Assembly (NCBI GenBank): GCA_001541255.1
Contig: LNQR01000034.1
Coordinates: 23,426-87,425, forward strand
Source of the DNA: Candidatus Magnetominusculus xianensis
Lineage (GTDB): Bacteria; Nitrospirota; Thermodesulfovibrionia; Thermodesulfovibrionales; Magnetobacteriaceae
Direction of reading: 5' to 3'
Length of the DNA: 64,000 nucleotides
Positions 36,449 through 45,785 of this stretch are shown piece after piece. Under the pieces are notes generated by a model that was not told the origin of the DNA, did not search any database, and saw only the letters and a list, made by a program, of their open reading frames with translations. Every line of letters starts with the position of its first letter. Position 1 is the stretch's first letter. The translations under genes were made by a program, and so were the position numbers.

Positions 36449-38314
36449 ATGAGAACAAAATGGATATTTGATGACATGTTAACAAAAAAACAGAAAGATT
36501 ACGACTTAGAGGAAGATAGAGAACATATATACAGGCTGATAGACACTAACGCATTAACCATCCATTTCCAGCCTATCTATTCGTCAAAAGATGGCAGTGT
36601 CTACGCCTATGAAGCCCTTACGCGGCTTATACGTACCTCATCCTTGCTCAACAACATAGGTGAGTTGTTTGAACGGGCAAAGGCAGCTAAGGCGCTCGCT
36701 TTGTTAGATGCCGCATGTCAGGAAAACGCACTCGTCAGGGCGTCTCAGGAGGGTATTACAAAGACCGATTCGCATTTATTTATAAACATCTGCCCTGAGA
36801 CGATAATGGAAAACCCAGGCTGGTGTGAGATTACTGAACACTATATAAGAGAATGGGGTTTACTAAAAGATAGAATTGTCCTTGAGATAACCGAAGAAAG
36901 CGCTATCGAAAACTACGATGCCTTCCAAAGGGTCGTTAACCGTTTCAGAGACACGGGCTATAAGATAGCGATAGACGATTTTGGGGTAGGATATGGCGGG
37001 TTGAAGATGCTGTCAATCATAGAACCTGATTATGTGAAAATAGACAGGCATTTTATCTCCGACGTGGATAAGGCCCTGATTAAACATAATCTGGTTGATG
37101 CCGTTACTACAGTATGCCACAGGCTTGGCATAAAGGTTATTGCCGAGGGGATAGAGACCAAAGAAGAGCTTAAACATGTTATGAACATGGGAGTAGAGTT
37201 GTTGCAGGGGTTTTATTTAAACAGTCCTGCCCCCGGTTTAGACGCTCAGGCAAAGACAGAAATTTGCAGCTCACGAGGAAAGAAACCAGACTATTGCTGC
37301 AAATTAACAGAGACTGTATTCATCGGCGATATTGCCGTAAAGAAAAAAGCTCTCCTTCCAGAAAGCTCATTAATGGAGGTGTTTAATACTTTAATAAATA
37401 CTACTGACTTTAGATGTATGCCCGTTATCGATGACGAAAGGATTGTGGGGATAATCAACAGACAGAGGTTTTTAGAGAATCAGATGCTGGGCAAGTGCGG
37501 CTATGGCAGTGCCCTTAACTCCCGCAAGAAAGTCAAAGACCTGATGGAAACACAGTTTCTCGTGGTAGAAGGCAGCGTATCTATTGAAGATGTTGCCAAT
37601 ATGATCAGATTAAGGAAAATAGAACATCTTTATGACGACGTCTGCGTTACTAAAAATGGAAAATATCTTGGCGCTGTTACTATCAGTGAACTGTTAGCGG
37701 CTGTAACCGAGAAATCCATATCTCTTGCCAAAAACGCCAATCCGCTTACAGGGCTGCCAGGAAACAAATCGATTTACGATGAGATTAACAAGCGGCTTAC
37801 ACAAAACATGCACTTCGATATCTGTTATATAGACCTTGATAATTTTAAGCCCTACAATGACAACTATGGTTTTGAGAAAGGTGACATAGTAATAAAGACG
37901 CTGGGTATAGTAATTGAGGAATCGGCGCAGACATTGCAGCATGATTTTAATTTCGTGGGGCATATAGGAGGGGACGATTTCATTCTGCTTTCCCACCCTA
38001 ACATGTCGATGCCAATCTGTAATTTACTGATAGACAGCTTTAAGTCAACGCTGAGGGCGTTTCACGGTGAAAAAGACTACGAGGCAGGGTACTATGAATC
38101 GCTAAATCGAAAGGGACAGCATGAAAGATATGATCTTTTGTCCTTATCTATCGGCATAGTGAGTACCGAGGTATATAAAATTGAATCGGTAGCGCAGCTA
38201 GCCTCCATTGCATCTGAAGTCAAGAAGGCAGCGAAGTCAAAGCAGGGTTTTTCGATTGTCAGAGACAAGAGAATGCACGACCATAAGCATACAGCTGACA
38301 GCAGAGTTAATTAA
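36449..38314 (+). CDS. EAL-CBS-GGDEF cyclic-di-GMP protein
   Basis: A 621-residue cytoplasmic protein. The EAL domain (residues about 35-270) has the catalytic YEALTR, IAIDDFGVGYGGL and VIAEGIET motifs, so phosphodiesterase activity is plausible. A pair of CBS domains follows (about 290-430), which may bind a nucleotide. The C-terminal GGDEF domain has NPLTGLPGN and a GGDDF active-site loop near residue 507, slightly off consensus, so cyclase activity is uncertain. GAGGAGG precedes the ATG. It sits between the zinc-ribbon genes and pstB in a likely phosphate-controlled operon. Confidence 0.93.
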   Translation: MRTKWIFDDMLTKKQKDYDLEEDREHIYRLIDTNALTIHFQPIYSSKDGSVYAYEALTRLIRTSSLLNNIGELFERAKAAKALALLDAACQENALVRASQEGITKTDSHLFINICPETIMENPGWCEITEHYIREWGLLKDRIVLEITEESAIENYDAFQRVVNRFRDTGYKIAIDDFGVGYGGLKMLSIIEPDYVKIDRHFISDVDKALIKHNLVDAVTTVCHRLGIKVIAEGIETKEELKHVMNMGVELLQGFYLNSPAPGLDAQAKTEICSSRGKKPDYCCKLTETVFIGDIAVKKKALLPESSLMEVFNTLINTTDFRCMPVIDDERIVGIINRQRFLENQMLGKCGYGSALNSRKKVKDLMETQFLVVEGSVSIEDVANMIRLRKIEHLYDDVCVTKNGKYLGAVTISELLAAVTEKSISLAKNANPLTGLPGNKSIYDEINKRLTQNMHFDICYIDLDNFKPYNDNYGFEKGDIVIKTLGIVIEESAQTLQHDFNFVGHIGGDDFILLSHPNMSMPICNLLIDSFKSTLRAFHGEKDYEAGYYESLNRKGQHERYDLLSLSIGIVSTEVYKIESVAQLASIASEVKKAAKSKQGFSIVRDKRMHDHKHTADSRVN

Positions 38315-38329
38315 CACCAGGGAGATTAG

Positions 38330-39079
38330 ATGGATGAGGTAAAAGGCTTTAATTTTTATTACGCGGGCGGTACACATACCCTTAAAAATATAAACTTCCC
38401 TATACACAAACACGCCATAACTGCCTTTATAGGACCGTCAGGGTGCGGCAAGACAAGCCTGCTGAGAAGCTTTAACCGGATGCACGACCTCTACCCGGGC
38501 AACCGCTACGAAGGTGAGATCGTGTTTAACGGTATAAATATCCTCGCCAACGATACAGACATAATAGAGCTTCGCAGCCGTATAGGTATGGTATTTCAAA
38601 AACCGACACCATTTCCTATGTCGATATTTGATAATGTTGCCTATGGGCTGAGGCTTCGGGGGATAAAAAAGCAAAGCGAGCTTGACAGCCATGTAGAGTA
38701 CGCCCTTAAGCAGGCCGCCATTTGGGAGGAGGTCAAACATAAACTTAACCAGAGCGCTTATACGCTCTCCGGTGGGCAGCAGCAACGCCTTGTCATAGCC
38801 CGCGCCCTTGCTGTTAACCCCGAAGTGTTGCTATTTGATGAGCCTACATCAGCGCTTGACCCCATATCTACGTCGAAAATTGAAGAACTCGCGGTTGAAT
38901 TAAAAGAGACTGTAACTATAGTAATTGTCACACATAACATGCAGCAGGCTGCAAGAATGAGCGATTACACGGGATTTGTCATGCTTGGCACACTCATAGA
39001 ATTTGACGAAACCTACAAGGTGTTTACATATCCTTCCAATAAACTAACTGAAGATTATATAACCGGAAGATTCGGCTGA
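38330..39079 (+). CDS. pstB: Phosphate ABC transporter ATP-binding protein
   Basis: PstB powers high-affinity phosphate uptake. Walker [10 protein letters not shown], the PstB-typical [14 protein letters not shown]-loop [21 protein letters not shown], signature LSGGQQQRL and Walker [13 protein letters not shown] are present; 249 residues is standard. It is separated by 3.2 kb from pstS-pstC-pstA-phoU and lies 15 bases after the c-di-GMP gene. No other pstB is in the window, so this is probably the partner of PstCA. Confidence 0.96.
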   Translation: MDEVKGFNFYYAGGTHTLKNINFPIHKHAITAFIGPSGCGKTSLLRSFNRMHDLYPGNRYEGEIVFNGINILANDTDIIELRSRIGMVFQKPTPFPMSIFDNVAYGLRLRGIKKQSELDSHVEYALKQAAIWEEVKHKLNQSAYTLSGGQQQRLVIARALAVNPEVLLFDEPTSALDPISTSKIEELAVELKETVTIVIVTHNMQQAARMSDYTGFVMLGTLIEFDETYKVFTYPSNKLTEDYITGRFG

Positions 39080-39309
39080 CGCCGGAGCAAGACCACTTCC
39101 CTTCGCTTTCTCAGGATTGACACAGTTTGTTGTAAAGTCTCTATCTTGCGGTAATCTTTTCTCTGACACATTCTGGTCATCCCTGCCTGCCGCGCCAATT
39201 GAAATATCTGCCGTCACGCTGATATAATAAATATCGTAAAGCAGGTACGCTTGCCAAAAGACTGTGACAAGCTATTCGCATTGCCTGATTACACAGGGAG
39301 GGATACTTT

Positions 39310-39618
39310 ATGTTGGTTACAGTGGTTGAGGTATACGTTAAGCCCGAATATATTGCTGCATTTATCGCGGCCATAAGTGAAAACCATGAAAATTCCGTTA
39401 AAGAGCCAGGCAATATGAGATTCGACGTACTGCAGAGCGCATCAGACCCAGCACAATTTTTCCTCTACGAGGCATACGAATCCGAGGACTCCTCAAAGGC
39501 TCACAAGGAGACCCCTCACTACAAAAAATGGAAAGAAACCGTAGAGCCAATGATGGCTAAGCCCCGTAAAGGTACGCCGTGCAATGTAATATGTCCAGCA
39601 CAACGAATGAAGTGGTAA
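39310..39618 (+). CDS. Antibiotic biosynthesis monooxygenase (ABM) domain protein
   Basis: A 102-residue ABM/YgiN-like ferredoxin-fold protein (VVEVYVKPEYIAAFIAAI, NMRFDVLQSASDPAQFFLYEAYESEDS, HYKKWKETVEPMM). Such proteins act as quinol monooxygenases, AI-2 isomerases or haem-binding enzymes; which applies is not visible. CAGGGAGGG lies before the ATG. It overlaps the alcohol dehydrogenase gene, suggesting a shared pathway. Confidence 0.85.
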   Translation: MLVTVVEVYVKPEYIAAFIAAISENHENSVKEPGNMRFDVLQSASDPAQFFLYEAYESEDSSKAHKETPHYKKWKETVEPMMAKPRKGTPCNVICPAQRMKW

Positions 39619-40793
39619 TCCCGCAGACCTTTAATTTTGCCAAACCACCGGCGGTATATTTTGGCGCGGGTGTGTTTGATACCCTGCCCAAAGTTATCTC
39701 ACGGCTTGGGAAAACGGTGTTAATCGTAACCGGCGCTGCATCGCTGAAAAAAACTGGCAGGCTTGACAGTCTGCTGAGTTCACTAAAAAAAGATGGTATC
39801 AGATTCTATATCTTTCAAATACACACTGAGCCGTCGCCTGAGATGGTTGACGCCGCCGTTGCTGAGTTCAGAAACTATGGCGTTGATGTCGTTGTGGGCA
39901 TAGGCGGAGGCAGCGTAATAGACGGCGCAAAGGCAATCTCTGCCATGCTCCCCCTCGGTGAAAGCGTACTTAATTACCTTGAAGGCGTCGGAAGGCCGGA
40001 GGCACACAGCGGTATTAAAATCCCCTTCGCCGCCGTACCAACAACATCGGGTACAGGGAGCGAGGCAACAAAAAATGCTGTCTTAAGCCGCGTCGGGCCG
40101 GAGGGGTTTAAGAAATCCCTGCGCCATGACAACTTTGTTCCCGATATAGCGCTGATAGACCCTGCACTTACGCTGTCATGTCCACCGGATGTGTCGGCAG
40201 CCTGCGCAATGGACGCCTTTACACAGCTCATGGAGTCATATGTATCAGTGAAGGCCTCTCCTATGACAGATTCACTTGCCATTGGGGCAATCAGGCTTGC
40301 AATAGACAATCTGGAGTATTCCTGCACGGCAGGCGCGGGGGATATTCGTGCCAGAAGCGCAATGGCATATGCCTCTGCAATATCAGGGATAACGCTTGCT
40401 AACGCTGGACTTGGAGTTGTACACGGACTAGCATCATCGATAGGCGCTTGTTTTAACATACCCCACGGGGTCGTCTGCGGGACACTGGTAGGGGCGGCAA
40501 CCACTGCTAATATCAAAGCTATGAGGGCAACTGACTCAGCAGCAATCCAAAAATATGCAGACATCGGCTGCCTGATAACAGGTGAAAAAGATACGAACAC
40601 TGCCCCTGATGCCTTAGATGCCTTAATAGAAACATTGAACGGCTGGACAGAAAAACTAAAAATGCAGCGTCTTGGCAGCTATGGCATAACACAAGACCAT
40701 CTGGACAAACTTGCCGCAGGGGCGTCAAATAAAGAAAGCCCTGTAAAACTCAGCAAAGACGAAATCAAGTCGATTCTTTATGAGAGATTATAA
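39591..40793 (+). CDS. Iron-containing alcohol dehydrogenase
   Basis: A 400-residue group III dehydrogenase. It opens with FNFAKPPAVYFGAGVFDTLP, has the NAD(P)-binding GGGSVIDGAKAIS motif, and TTSGTGSE, DAFTQLMESYVS and the metal-binding HGLASSIGACFNIPHGVV block with conserved histidines. The ATG at 39591 is preferred; a GTG at 39579 is also in frame. It overlaps the ABM gene by 28 bases. The alcohol or aldehyde substrate is unknown. Confidence 0.92.
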   Translation: MSSTTNEVVIPQTFNFAKPPAVYFGAGVFDTLPKVISRLGKTVLIVTGAASLKKTGRLDSLLSSLKKDGIRFYIFQIHTEPSPEMVDAAVAEFRNYGVDVVVGIGGGSVIDGAKAISAMLPLGESVLNYLEGVGRPEAHSGIKIPFAAVPTTSGTGSEATKNAVLSRVGPEGFKKSLRHDNFVPDIALIDPALTLSCPPDVSAACAMDAFTQLMESYVSVKASPMTDSLAIGAIRLAIDNLEYSCTAGAGDIRARSAMAYASAISGITLANAGLGVVHGLASSIGACFNIPHGVVCGTLVGAATTANIKAMRATDSAAIQKYADIGCLITGEKDTNTAPDALDALIETLNGWTEKLKMQRLGSYGITQDHLDKLAAGASNKESPVKLSKDEIKSILYERL

Positions 40794-40864
40794 TGCCAGT
40801 TACAAAAATTCAGAACTGTAGTTTGTGAGGGTTAAACACATGCAAGGCATAATATATATGACTT

Positions 40865-41014
40865 ATGGGATACATGCAAATGGCTGAAACCGGAACTATA
40901 TGCGCTGTGTGCGCGTGGAGAGGGGATTGCAATAAAAAGTTCCTCATAAGCGGCAGGGATATGCGCTGTGCCGACTTTGTTAAGGATATTTCCATCAAAG
41001 AAGCAGAAGGCTAG
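40865..41014 (+). CDS. Small Cys-rich protein
   Basis: A 49-residue protein with CAVCAWRGDCNKKF followed by RDMRCADFVKDI, a four-Cys pattern that suggests a metal site. It is not assigned to a named family. ATG codons at 40865, 40874 and 40880 are possible starts. Its stop overlaps the 3' end of the convergent gene by four bases. Confidence 0.6.
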   Translation: MGYMQMAETGTICAVCAWRGDCNKKFLISGRDMRCADFVKDISIKEAEG

Positions 41015-41574
41015 GTCTTAGGTTTCTTAGGCTTTCTTGTTTTTTGGGCTTTGGCCAGTTTAGGTTCACCAGACTCTCTTTTTTTAGTACGCGATTTGCG
41101 TGCCGTTGGTATTTCAGCAACCGTTGGGCTGACATCGGGCATGTTGTTGGCTGTCGGGGCTGCAAGAGCTTCCTGTTCTACTGCCGCCGGTATTTCAGCT
41201 TTAGGTGTTTCTGCCTTTATCTCTGTTGTGTCCACGTCTGATGTTTCATCTGATGCTGCAGGGGGCTCCGGCTGTATAATTTTAATTTCAGGCTGAATTT
41301 CGGGCCTAGTCTCTGGTTTAGTGTCTGGCTTAGTTTCAGGCTTAGTTTCAGGAGGCTGGGCGCATTGGTGCGTCACAGGATTTTGTGTGTCTGATTTTTT
41401 GTCTTGACCAAATATCGTGTTTATTGATGTATCGTAGACTGATTGTACTGTATTTATCAGGTTTAGGCTTGTCTTGCGCACATCTTCGGCAATGCGCGGC
41501 CATATCGTATCGTGCCCAAAATATTTGTCAATAAACGACGACACAAACGCTGTAATCTCCTCAAACTTCACCAT
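41011..41574 (-). CDS. Hypothetical protein with phasin-like N-terminus and Pro/Lys-rich tail
   Basis: A 187-residue protein. Residues 1-55 are helical (FSSFIDKYFGHDTIWPRI-like opening and a second amphipathic helix). The middle contains tandem ETKP/DTKP/ETRP repeats (near 41300-41345), then an Ala/Glu-rich linker and a basic end (KAQKTRKPKKPKT). The tail resembles nucleoid- or polyphosphate-binding AKP-rich tails. Function is unknown. Confidence 0.6.
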   Translation of the reverse strand: MVKFEEITAFVSSFIDKYFGHDTIWPRIAEDVRKTSLNLINTVQSVYDTSINTIFGQDKKSDTQNPVTHQCAQPPETKPETKPDTKPETRPEIQPEIKIIQPEPPAASDETSDVDTTEIKAETPKAEIPAAVEQEALAAPTANNMPDVSPTVAEIPTARKSRTKKRESGEPKLAKAQKTRKPKKPKT

Positions 41575-41660
41575 GTTTTCCTCCCTGCTGTCATAACTAA
41601 ATCCCTCTCAATGAGGCATTGCCTGCCAAACTGTAACCCAAACTGTAACCTAGTACGGCA

Positions 41661-42089
41661 TCATGCGCTGTTTTCGGTTTCAATATATTGCCTTACTTCC
41701 TGTAACAGCCTCTTACATTCGGCAAATGTAATCGTTGCCTCCGCCTCCGGGAACTCTGCCCATTTATATGCCTTTATCTCTTCGTGCTGGATAGATACGG
41801 ATTTATGTGTTACACGTCCGAGAAAGTATTGCACGGTTTTATTGACACGGTCATCTTGTATTGTATATGAATAATTCTCAATAAAGGATTTATCTCTCAG
41901 GATATGCCCGTCATGTATGCCGGTTTCCTCTCTGAACTCACGGCAGGCGGCCTCATATGGAGATTCGCTGCCTTCTGCATGGCCCTTCGGGAATGCCCAG
42001 TGCCCTGCATTGTGCTGAAGCAGCAGATAATAAATCGCACCTCCCTCTTCGTAAACGGCAATTATCCCGTATGACCTGTCCTCTAACAT
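41661..42089 (-). CDS. NUDIX hydrolase (diadenosine tetraphosphatase-like)
   Basis: A 142-residue NUDIX protein. The Nudix box GHAEGSESPYEAACREFREETGI has all catalytic residues (GX5EX7REUXEEXGU), starting at about residue 38. The surrounding GHWAFPKGH and EIKAYKWAEFPEA segments match the Ap4A hydrolase subgroup. It is expressed from its own ATG and is divergent from pstS. Confidence 0.9.
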   Translation of the reverse strand: MLEDRSYGIIAVYEEGGAIYYLLLQHNAGHWAFPKGHAEGSESPYEAACREFREETGIHDGHILRDKSFIENYSYTIQDDRVNKTVQYFLGRVTHKSVSIQHEEIKAYKWAEFPEAEATITFAECKRLLQEVRQYIETENSA

Positions 42090-42195
42090 ATCGCCCTATA
42101 TAGTAGCAAAATGAAGCTGATAATTAAAAGACGGCCATAGCCATTCGTAAAAGATTTGCTGCCCCCTCAATCATTTAACCAAAATATAATAACTC

Positions 42196-42229
42196 CTTAA
42201 TACAATTGTAACAATCCATCCTATATAAT
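42196..42229 (+). promoter_or_regulatory. PhoB-like promoter of pstS
   Basis: Half-sites CTTAATA (42196) and TTGTAAC (42207) are 11 bases apart, and TATAAT (42224-42229) follows ten bases later. There is no normal -35, as expected for PhoB-activated promoters. Confidence 0.6.
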
Positions 42230-42235
42230 GTACTC

Positions 42236-42253
42236 ATGTGTTTATAAACACAT
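42236..42253. promoter_or_regulatory. Perfect 18-bp palindrome in the pstS leader
   Basis: ATGTGTTTATAAACACAT is its own reverse complement. It lies just downstream of the -10, around the likely transcription start, where a repressor could act, or it could form a 5' hairpin. Confidence 0.55.
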
Positions 42254-42285
42254 AAATTTGACCGCTCAACAAGGAGGAAACAGCT

Positions 42286-43095
42286 ATGAAGGGTTTACAA
42301 GCGTTATTACTGATGTGTATTATGTTATTTAGTGTGTATGCACAAGCTGAGGAGTCATTAAGGATAGACGGTTCAACAACGGTGTTACCAATAGCGCAAA
42401 AAGCCGCCGAAGAATTTAACAAGAAAAATCCCAACATTAAGGTTTCAGTCACAGGAAGCGGCTCAGGCAATGGTATCAAGGCACTTATGGACGGCACGAC
42501 AGACGTCGCTACAAGCTCGCGCGAGGCAAAGGAAAAAGAAGTCGCCGCCGCCAAGTCAAAAGGTATTGAAATGACGCCCTTTATTGTAGCATACGACGGT
42601 ATAGTTCCAGTGGTGCATCCTTCGATGAAAATCGACAAGATTACTATGGAACAGCTCAGGGACATTTATAACGGCAAGATTAACAGTTGGAAAGACATTG
42701 GAGGCCCTGCCAGACCAATAACCGTTGTATCGAGAGACACTAGCTCCGGTACGTATGAAGTATGGGAAGAGAAGGTGATGAAAAAGGACCTCGTGCGCGC
42801 CGACGCCCTCCTTGTTGCCTCAAACGGACAGGCCGTTCAGACAGTGGCACAAAATCCATTCGCCCTAGGCTACGTAGGCATAGGATATATGGACAAGTCT
42901 GTTAAACCTCTATTAGTCAACGATGTAAAAGACAGCCCCGAAACCGTCAGAAACGGCAGATGGCCCATCGCCAGGGGCCTTTACATGTACACAAAGGGTA
43001 AACCAGCAGGCAATATTGCTAAATTCATAGATTTCGTCATGTCCAAAGAGGGGCAGGACATCGTCAATGCCGTAAAATTCGTAAGCCTTAAGTAG
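42286..43095 (+). CDS. pstS: Periplasmic phosphate-binding protein
   Basis: High-affinity phosphate receptor of the Pst system. It has a signal peptide (residues 1-21, cut after YAQA), then the phosphate-binding loops DGSTTVLPIAQKAAEEF, VTGSGSGNGIKALMDGTTDVATSS and RDTSSGTYEVWEEKV. The length of 269 residues fits the short PstS class. AAGGAGG precedes the ATG. First gene of pstS-pstC-pstA-phoU. Confidence 0.96.
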   Translation: MKGLQALLLMCIMLFSVYAQAEESLRIDGSTTVLPIAQKAAEEFNKKNPNIKVSVTGSGSGNGIKALMDGTTDVATSSREAKEKEVAAAKSKGIEMTPFIVAYDGIVPVVHPSMKIDKITMEQLRDIYNGKINSWKDIGGPARPITVVSRDTSSGTYEVWEEKVMKKDLVRADALLVASNGQAVQTVAQNPFALGYVGIGYMDKSVKPLLVNDVKDSPETVRNGRWPIARGLYMYTKGKPAGNIAKFIDFVMSKEGQDIVNAVKFVSLK

Positions 43096-43122
43096 GGCAA
43101 TCTTTTTGGAGGAGGGCTTGAT

Positions 43123-44115
43123 TTGAAATTGCACTGGAGAAAACAGGAACATCTGACTGAGAATCTTCTCAAGGTGGTTGGCCTGTTTTCCGTCGTGGTG
43201 TTGTTACTGATAGCCTTTTTCCTCTTTAAAGAGTCGTTTATGATTTTCTATAAAATAGGTACTCTAACTATAGTCAGCGGCACGAAGTGGTATCCCACTG
43301 CTGAACCTCAGAGCTTTGGGATGCTGCCGCTGATTATGGGCACAATAAGTACGACTATGTTAACGGCGCTGTTTGCCATCCCATTGGGGCTTGCAACGGC
43401 TATATATATCGCCGAGATTGCATCGCACAGGATAAAGGAATTTCTGAAGCCCATCGTAGAGATGCTGGCCAGCTTTCCCTCAGTGGTATTTGGTTTTTTT
43501 GGTATGGTGGTGATTGCCCCAATACTTACAACATGGCTTTCTCCGCTGCTGTCAGAGAAACTCCCTGCCTTCCTCAGAGATGCCGGTATCCCTTTTTTAT
43601 CCACAGTTGTGGCAGATTTATGTTATGATAAGCTGTTCATAGCGTCAGGGCTTAATATGTTTACGGCGTCGATGATGCTGACGGCCAAGTCTGTACCTGT
43701 GATTGCCAGCATAGCTGAGGACTCAATCGCCTCCGTGCCGAGGACATTCAGAGAGGCCTCGTACTCAATTGGCGCTACTAAGTGGGATACGATAAGGCAT
43801 GTTGTAATCCCATCATCCCTTTCGGGAATCAGTGTGGCCATCATATTAGGCTTTGCCACAATCGTAGGGGAGACGATGATAGTACTAATGGCAGCAGGTG
43901 GGGCGGCGATAATCCCAAACTGGATATTCGATGCCGTAAGACCGATGCCTGCGGCCATAGCCGCAGAGATGGCCGAGGCCCCGTACAGGAGCCTGCACTA
44001 CCACGCCCTGTTCGGTGTAGGGGCGTTGTTGTTTGTATTTAATTTTATCCTGAGCCTCATATCTGATTTCGTATCGAAGCGCTTCAGGAAGGTAAAGTTA
44101 GGGGAGAAGCTGTGA
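43123..44115 (+). CDS. pstC: Phosphate ABC transporter permease PstC
   Basis: A 330-residue inner-membrane permease with six helices and the EAA loop (REASYSIGATKWDTIRHVVIPSSLSGI). A TTG start with GGAGGAGGG upstream is likely. A large external loop between helices 1 and 2 and another near 43560-43620 are visible. It overlaps pstA by four bases (GTGA). Confidence 0.95.
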   Translation: MKLHWRKQEHLTENLLKVVGLFSVVVLLLIAFFLFKESFMIFYKIGTLTIVSGTKWYPTAEPQSFGMLPLIMGTISTTMLTALFAIPLGLATAIYIAEIASHRIKEFLKPIVEMLASFPSVVFGFFGMVVIAPILTTWLSPLLSEKLPAFLRDAGIPFLSTVVADLCYDKLFIASGLNMFTASMMLTAKSVPVIASIAEDSIASVPRTFREASYSIGATKWDTIRHVVIPSSLSGISVAIILGFATIVGETMIVLMAAGGAAIIPNWIFDAVRPMPAAIAAEMAEAPYRSLHYHALFGVGALLFVFNFILSLISDFVSKRFRKVKLGEKL

Positions 44116-45014
44116 AAGACAAATCGGGAGATATTAAGCGGTATTACTTGCCACCGCGCAAAGCAGGCGCCTCTATCAAGGGCAACCTGATTCTCTCCAT
44201 AATAAGCGCATTGGGGTATACCGGCGCTGTCGTATTATTTCTTGTCCTGGGTTTTGTGGCTTATAACGGCGCGGGCGTACTCAGTTGGGATTTCATCACA
44301 AAAAACCCTACTGACGCCATGACAGCAGGCGGCATACTACCGGCCATTTTAGGCAGCGCACTTTTAACATTTTTATGTATGATAGTAGTGCTTCCCATTG
44401 GTATAATGACAGCAGTGTTTCTGACTGAATACTCAAAGCCCGGCCCTGTGCTGAAGCTGGTCAACATGTCCATATACACGCTTGCGGGGGTGCCCTCGGT
44501 GGTGTATGGTCTTTTTGGTCTGGCGGTGTTTGTTATAGTGTTTAAGTGTGGGATGAGCCTGATTGCAGGTTCGCTGACGCTTGCCATAATGGTGCTGCCG
44601 TATATAATATCCACATCTGAAGAGGCAATTAAGGCAGTGCCGCAGAGTTTTCGCGAGGCCTCGCTTGCGTGCGGGGCAACTAAACTGCATACTATAATAA
44701 AGGTCGTCCTGCCGCTGTCCCTGCCGGGAATTTTGACAGGGGCGATGATTGGCACGGCTAAGGTCTCCGGTGAGACAGCCCCGATAATGTTTACTGCTGC
44801 GGCATTCTTTACTTCCGGGCTTCCACGGTCGCTGTTTGAGCCTGTGATGGCCCTTCCGTATCACATATACGTACTGGCAACGGCTGGGACACACATAGAA
44901 AAGACCAGACCGATTCAGTATGGAACGGCGCTGACGCTGATTGTCCTGGTGCTTGGGATGAATCTTGTTGGTATAATCATCCGCTCCAGAGAGAGGAGGA
45001 AAAAGACATGGTGA
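44112..45014 (+). CDS. pstA: Phosphate ABC transporter permease PstA
   Basis: A 300-residue permease partnering PstC. Its EAA loop is REASLACGATKLHTIIKVVLPLSLPGI, with SGETAPIMFTAAAFFTSGLP as in PstA proteins. The GTG start overlaps the pstC stop, so translation is coupled. phoU follows after 36 bases. Confidence 0.96.
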   Translation: MKDKSGDIKRYYLPPRKAGASIKGNLILSIISALGYTGAVVLFLVLGFVAYNGAGVLSWDFITKNPTDAMTAGGILPAILGSALLTFLCMIVVLPIGIMTAVFLTEYSKPGPVLKLVNMSIYTLAGVPSVVYGLFGLAVFVIVFKCGMSLIAGSLTLAIMVLPYIISTSEEAIKAVPQSFREASLACGATKLHTIIKVVLPLSLPGILTGAMIGTAKVSGETAPIMFTAAAFFTSGLPRSLFEPVMALPYHIYVLATAGTHIEKTRPIQYGTALTLIVLVLGMNLVGIIIRSRERRKKTW

Positions 45015-45050
45015 CAAAGAGCGCCCTCAACGAAAGATTAGGAGATACAT

Positions 45051-45716
45051 ATGCCGCTGAAAGATAACGAACTCGTAAAGCTGAGGGATGATATTATGAA
45101 GATGGCCTCTTTGGTAGAGGCTGCCATAGACAGCGCCATAAAGTCGCTGTTGAACATGGACACGGCACTTGCCCAAATGGTGGTGCGTAATGACCACTTC
45201 GTAAATGCCCTTGATGTACAGATAGATGAGGCGTGCATAGTGTTGATAGCCCTGCGCCAGCCGGTTGCAGGTGACCTCAGATTTATAACCACGGCTATGA
45301 AAATTACGACAGACCTTGAGCGTATGGCGGACAATGCCGTTAATATAGCAAACCGTGTTGTAGAGCTGCCGTCAGAGATACCGGAGCTTGCCCTGGTCAG
45401 CATACCAAAGATGAGGGAAATAGCCTTGGGTATGTTGACAGATGCAGTAGCTTCTTTTTTGAGCGGTGACAAGGGGCTTGCAATGGACGTAATAACCAGA
45501 GACCAGCTTCTTGACGGGTTCAACGAAAAGCTGCTGAATGAATTGGTTGAGCTGATGACAAAGGATACGTCATTAATAATTCCAGCCTCGAAACTCAGTT
45601 CTATATCAAGATACATAGAGAGAATCGGCGACCACGCCACAAACATAGCCGAGATGGTAATCTATATGGTAGAAGGCCAAATCATCAAACACATGAAGAG
45701 CAGTTTAAATCAGTAA
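45051..45716 (+). CDS. phoU: Phosphate transport regulator PhoU
   Basis: A 221-residue all-helical protein with two PhoU repeats, recognisable by LRQPVAGDLRFITTAMKITTDLERMADNAVNIA and SISRYIERIGDHATNIAEMVIY; the acidic and Asp residues bind metal clusters. PhoU restrains PhoR-PhoB signalling when phosphate is plentiful. No phoB or phoR gene is within the window. Confidence 0.95.
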   Translation: MPLKDNELVKLRDDIMKMASLVEAAIDSAIKSLLNMDTALAQMVVRNDHFVNALDVQIDEACIVLIALRQPVAGDLRFITTAMKITTDLERMADNAVNIANRVVELPSEIPELALVSIPKMREIALGMLTDAVASFLSGDKGLAMDVITRDQLLDGFNEKLLNELVELMTKDTSLIIPASKLSSISRYIERIGDHATNIAEMVIYMVEGQIIKHMKSSLNQ

Positions 45717-45785
45717 CACGCTCAACAGTCGCTGGCTTTAACGGATGTTCATGCCGCGAGAATTGCTGCCCCAATTTAATTGTTC

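Noticed and set aside
41300..41345. Tandem DNA repeat or CRISPR
   Set aside because: It is the coding sequence of the ETKP/DTKP low-complexity stretch of the phasin-like protein.
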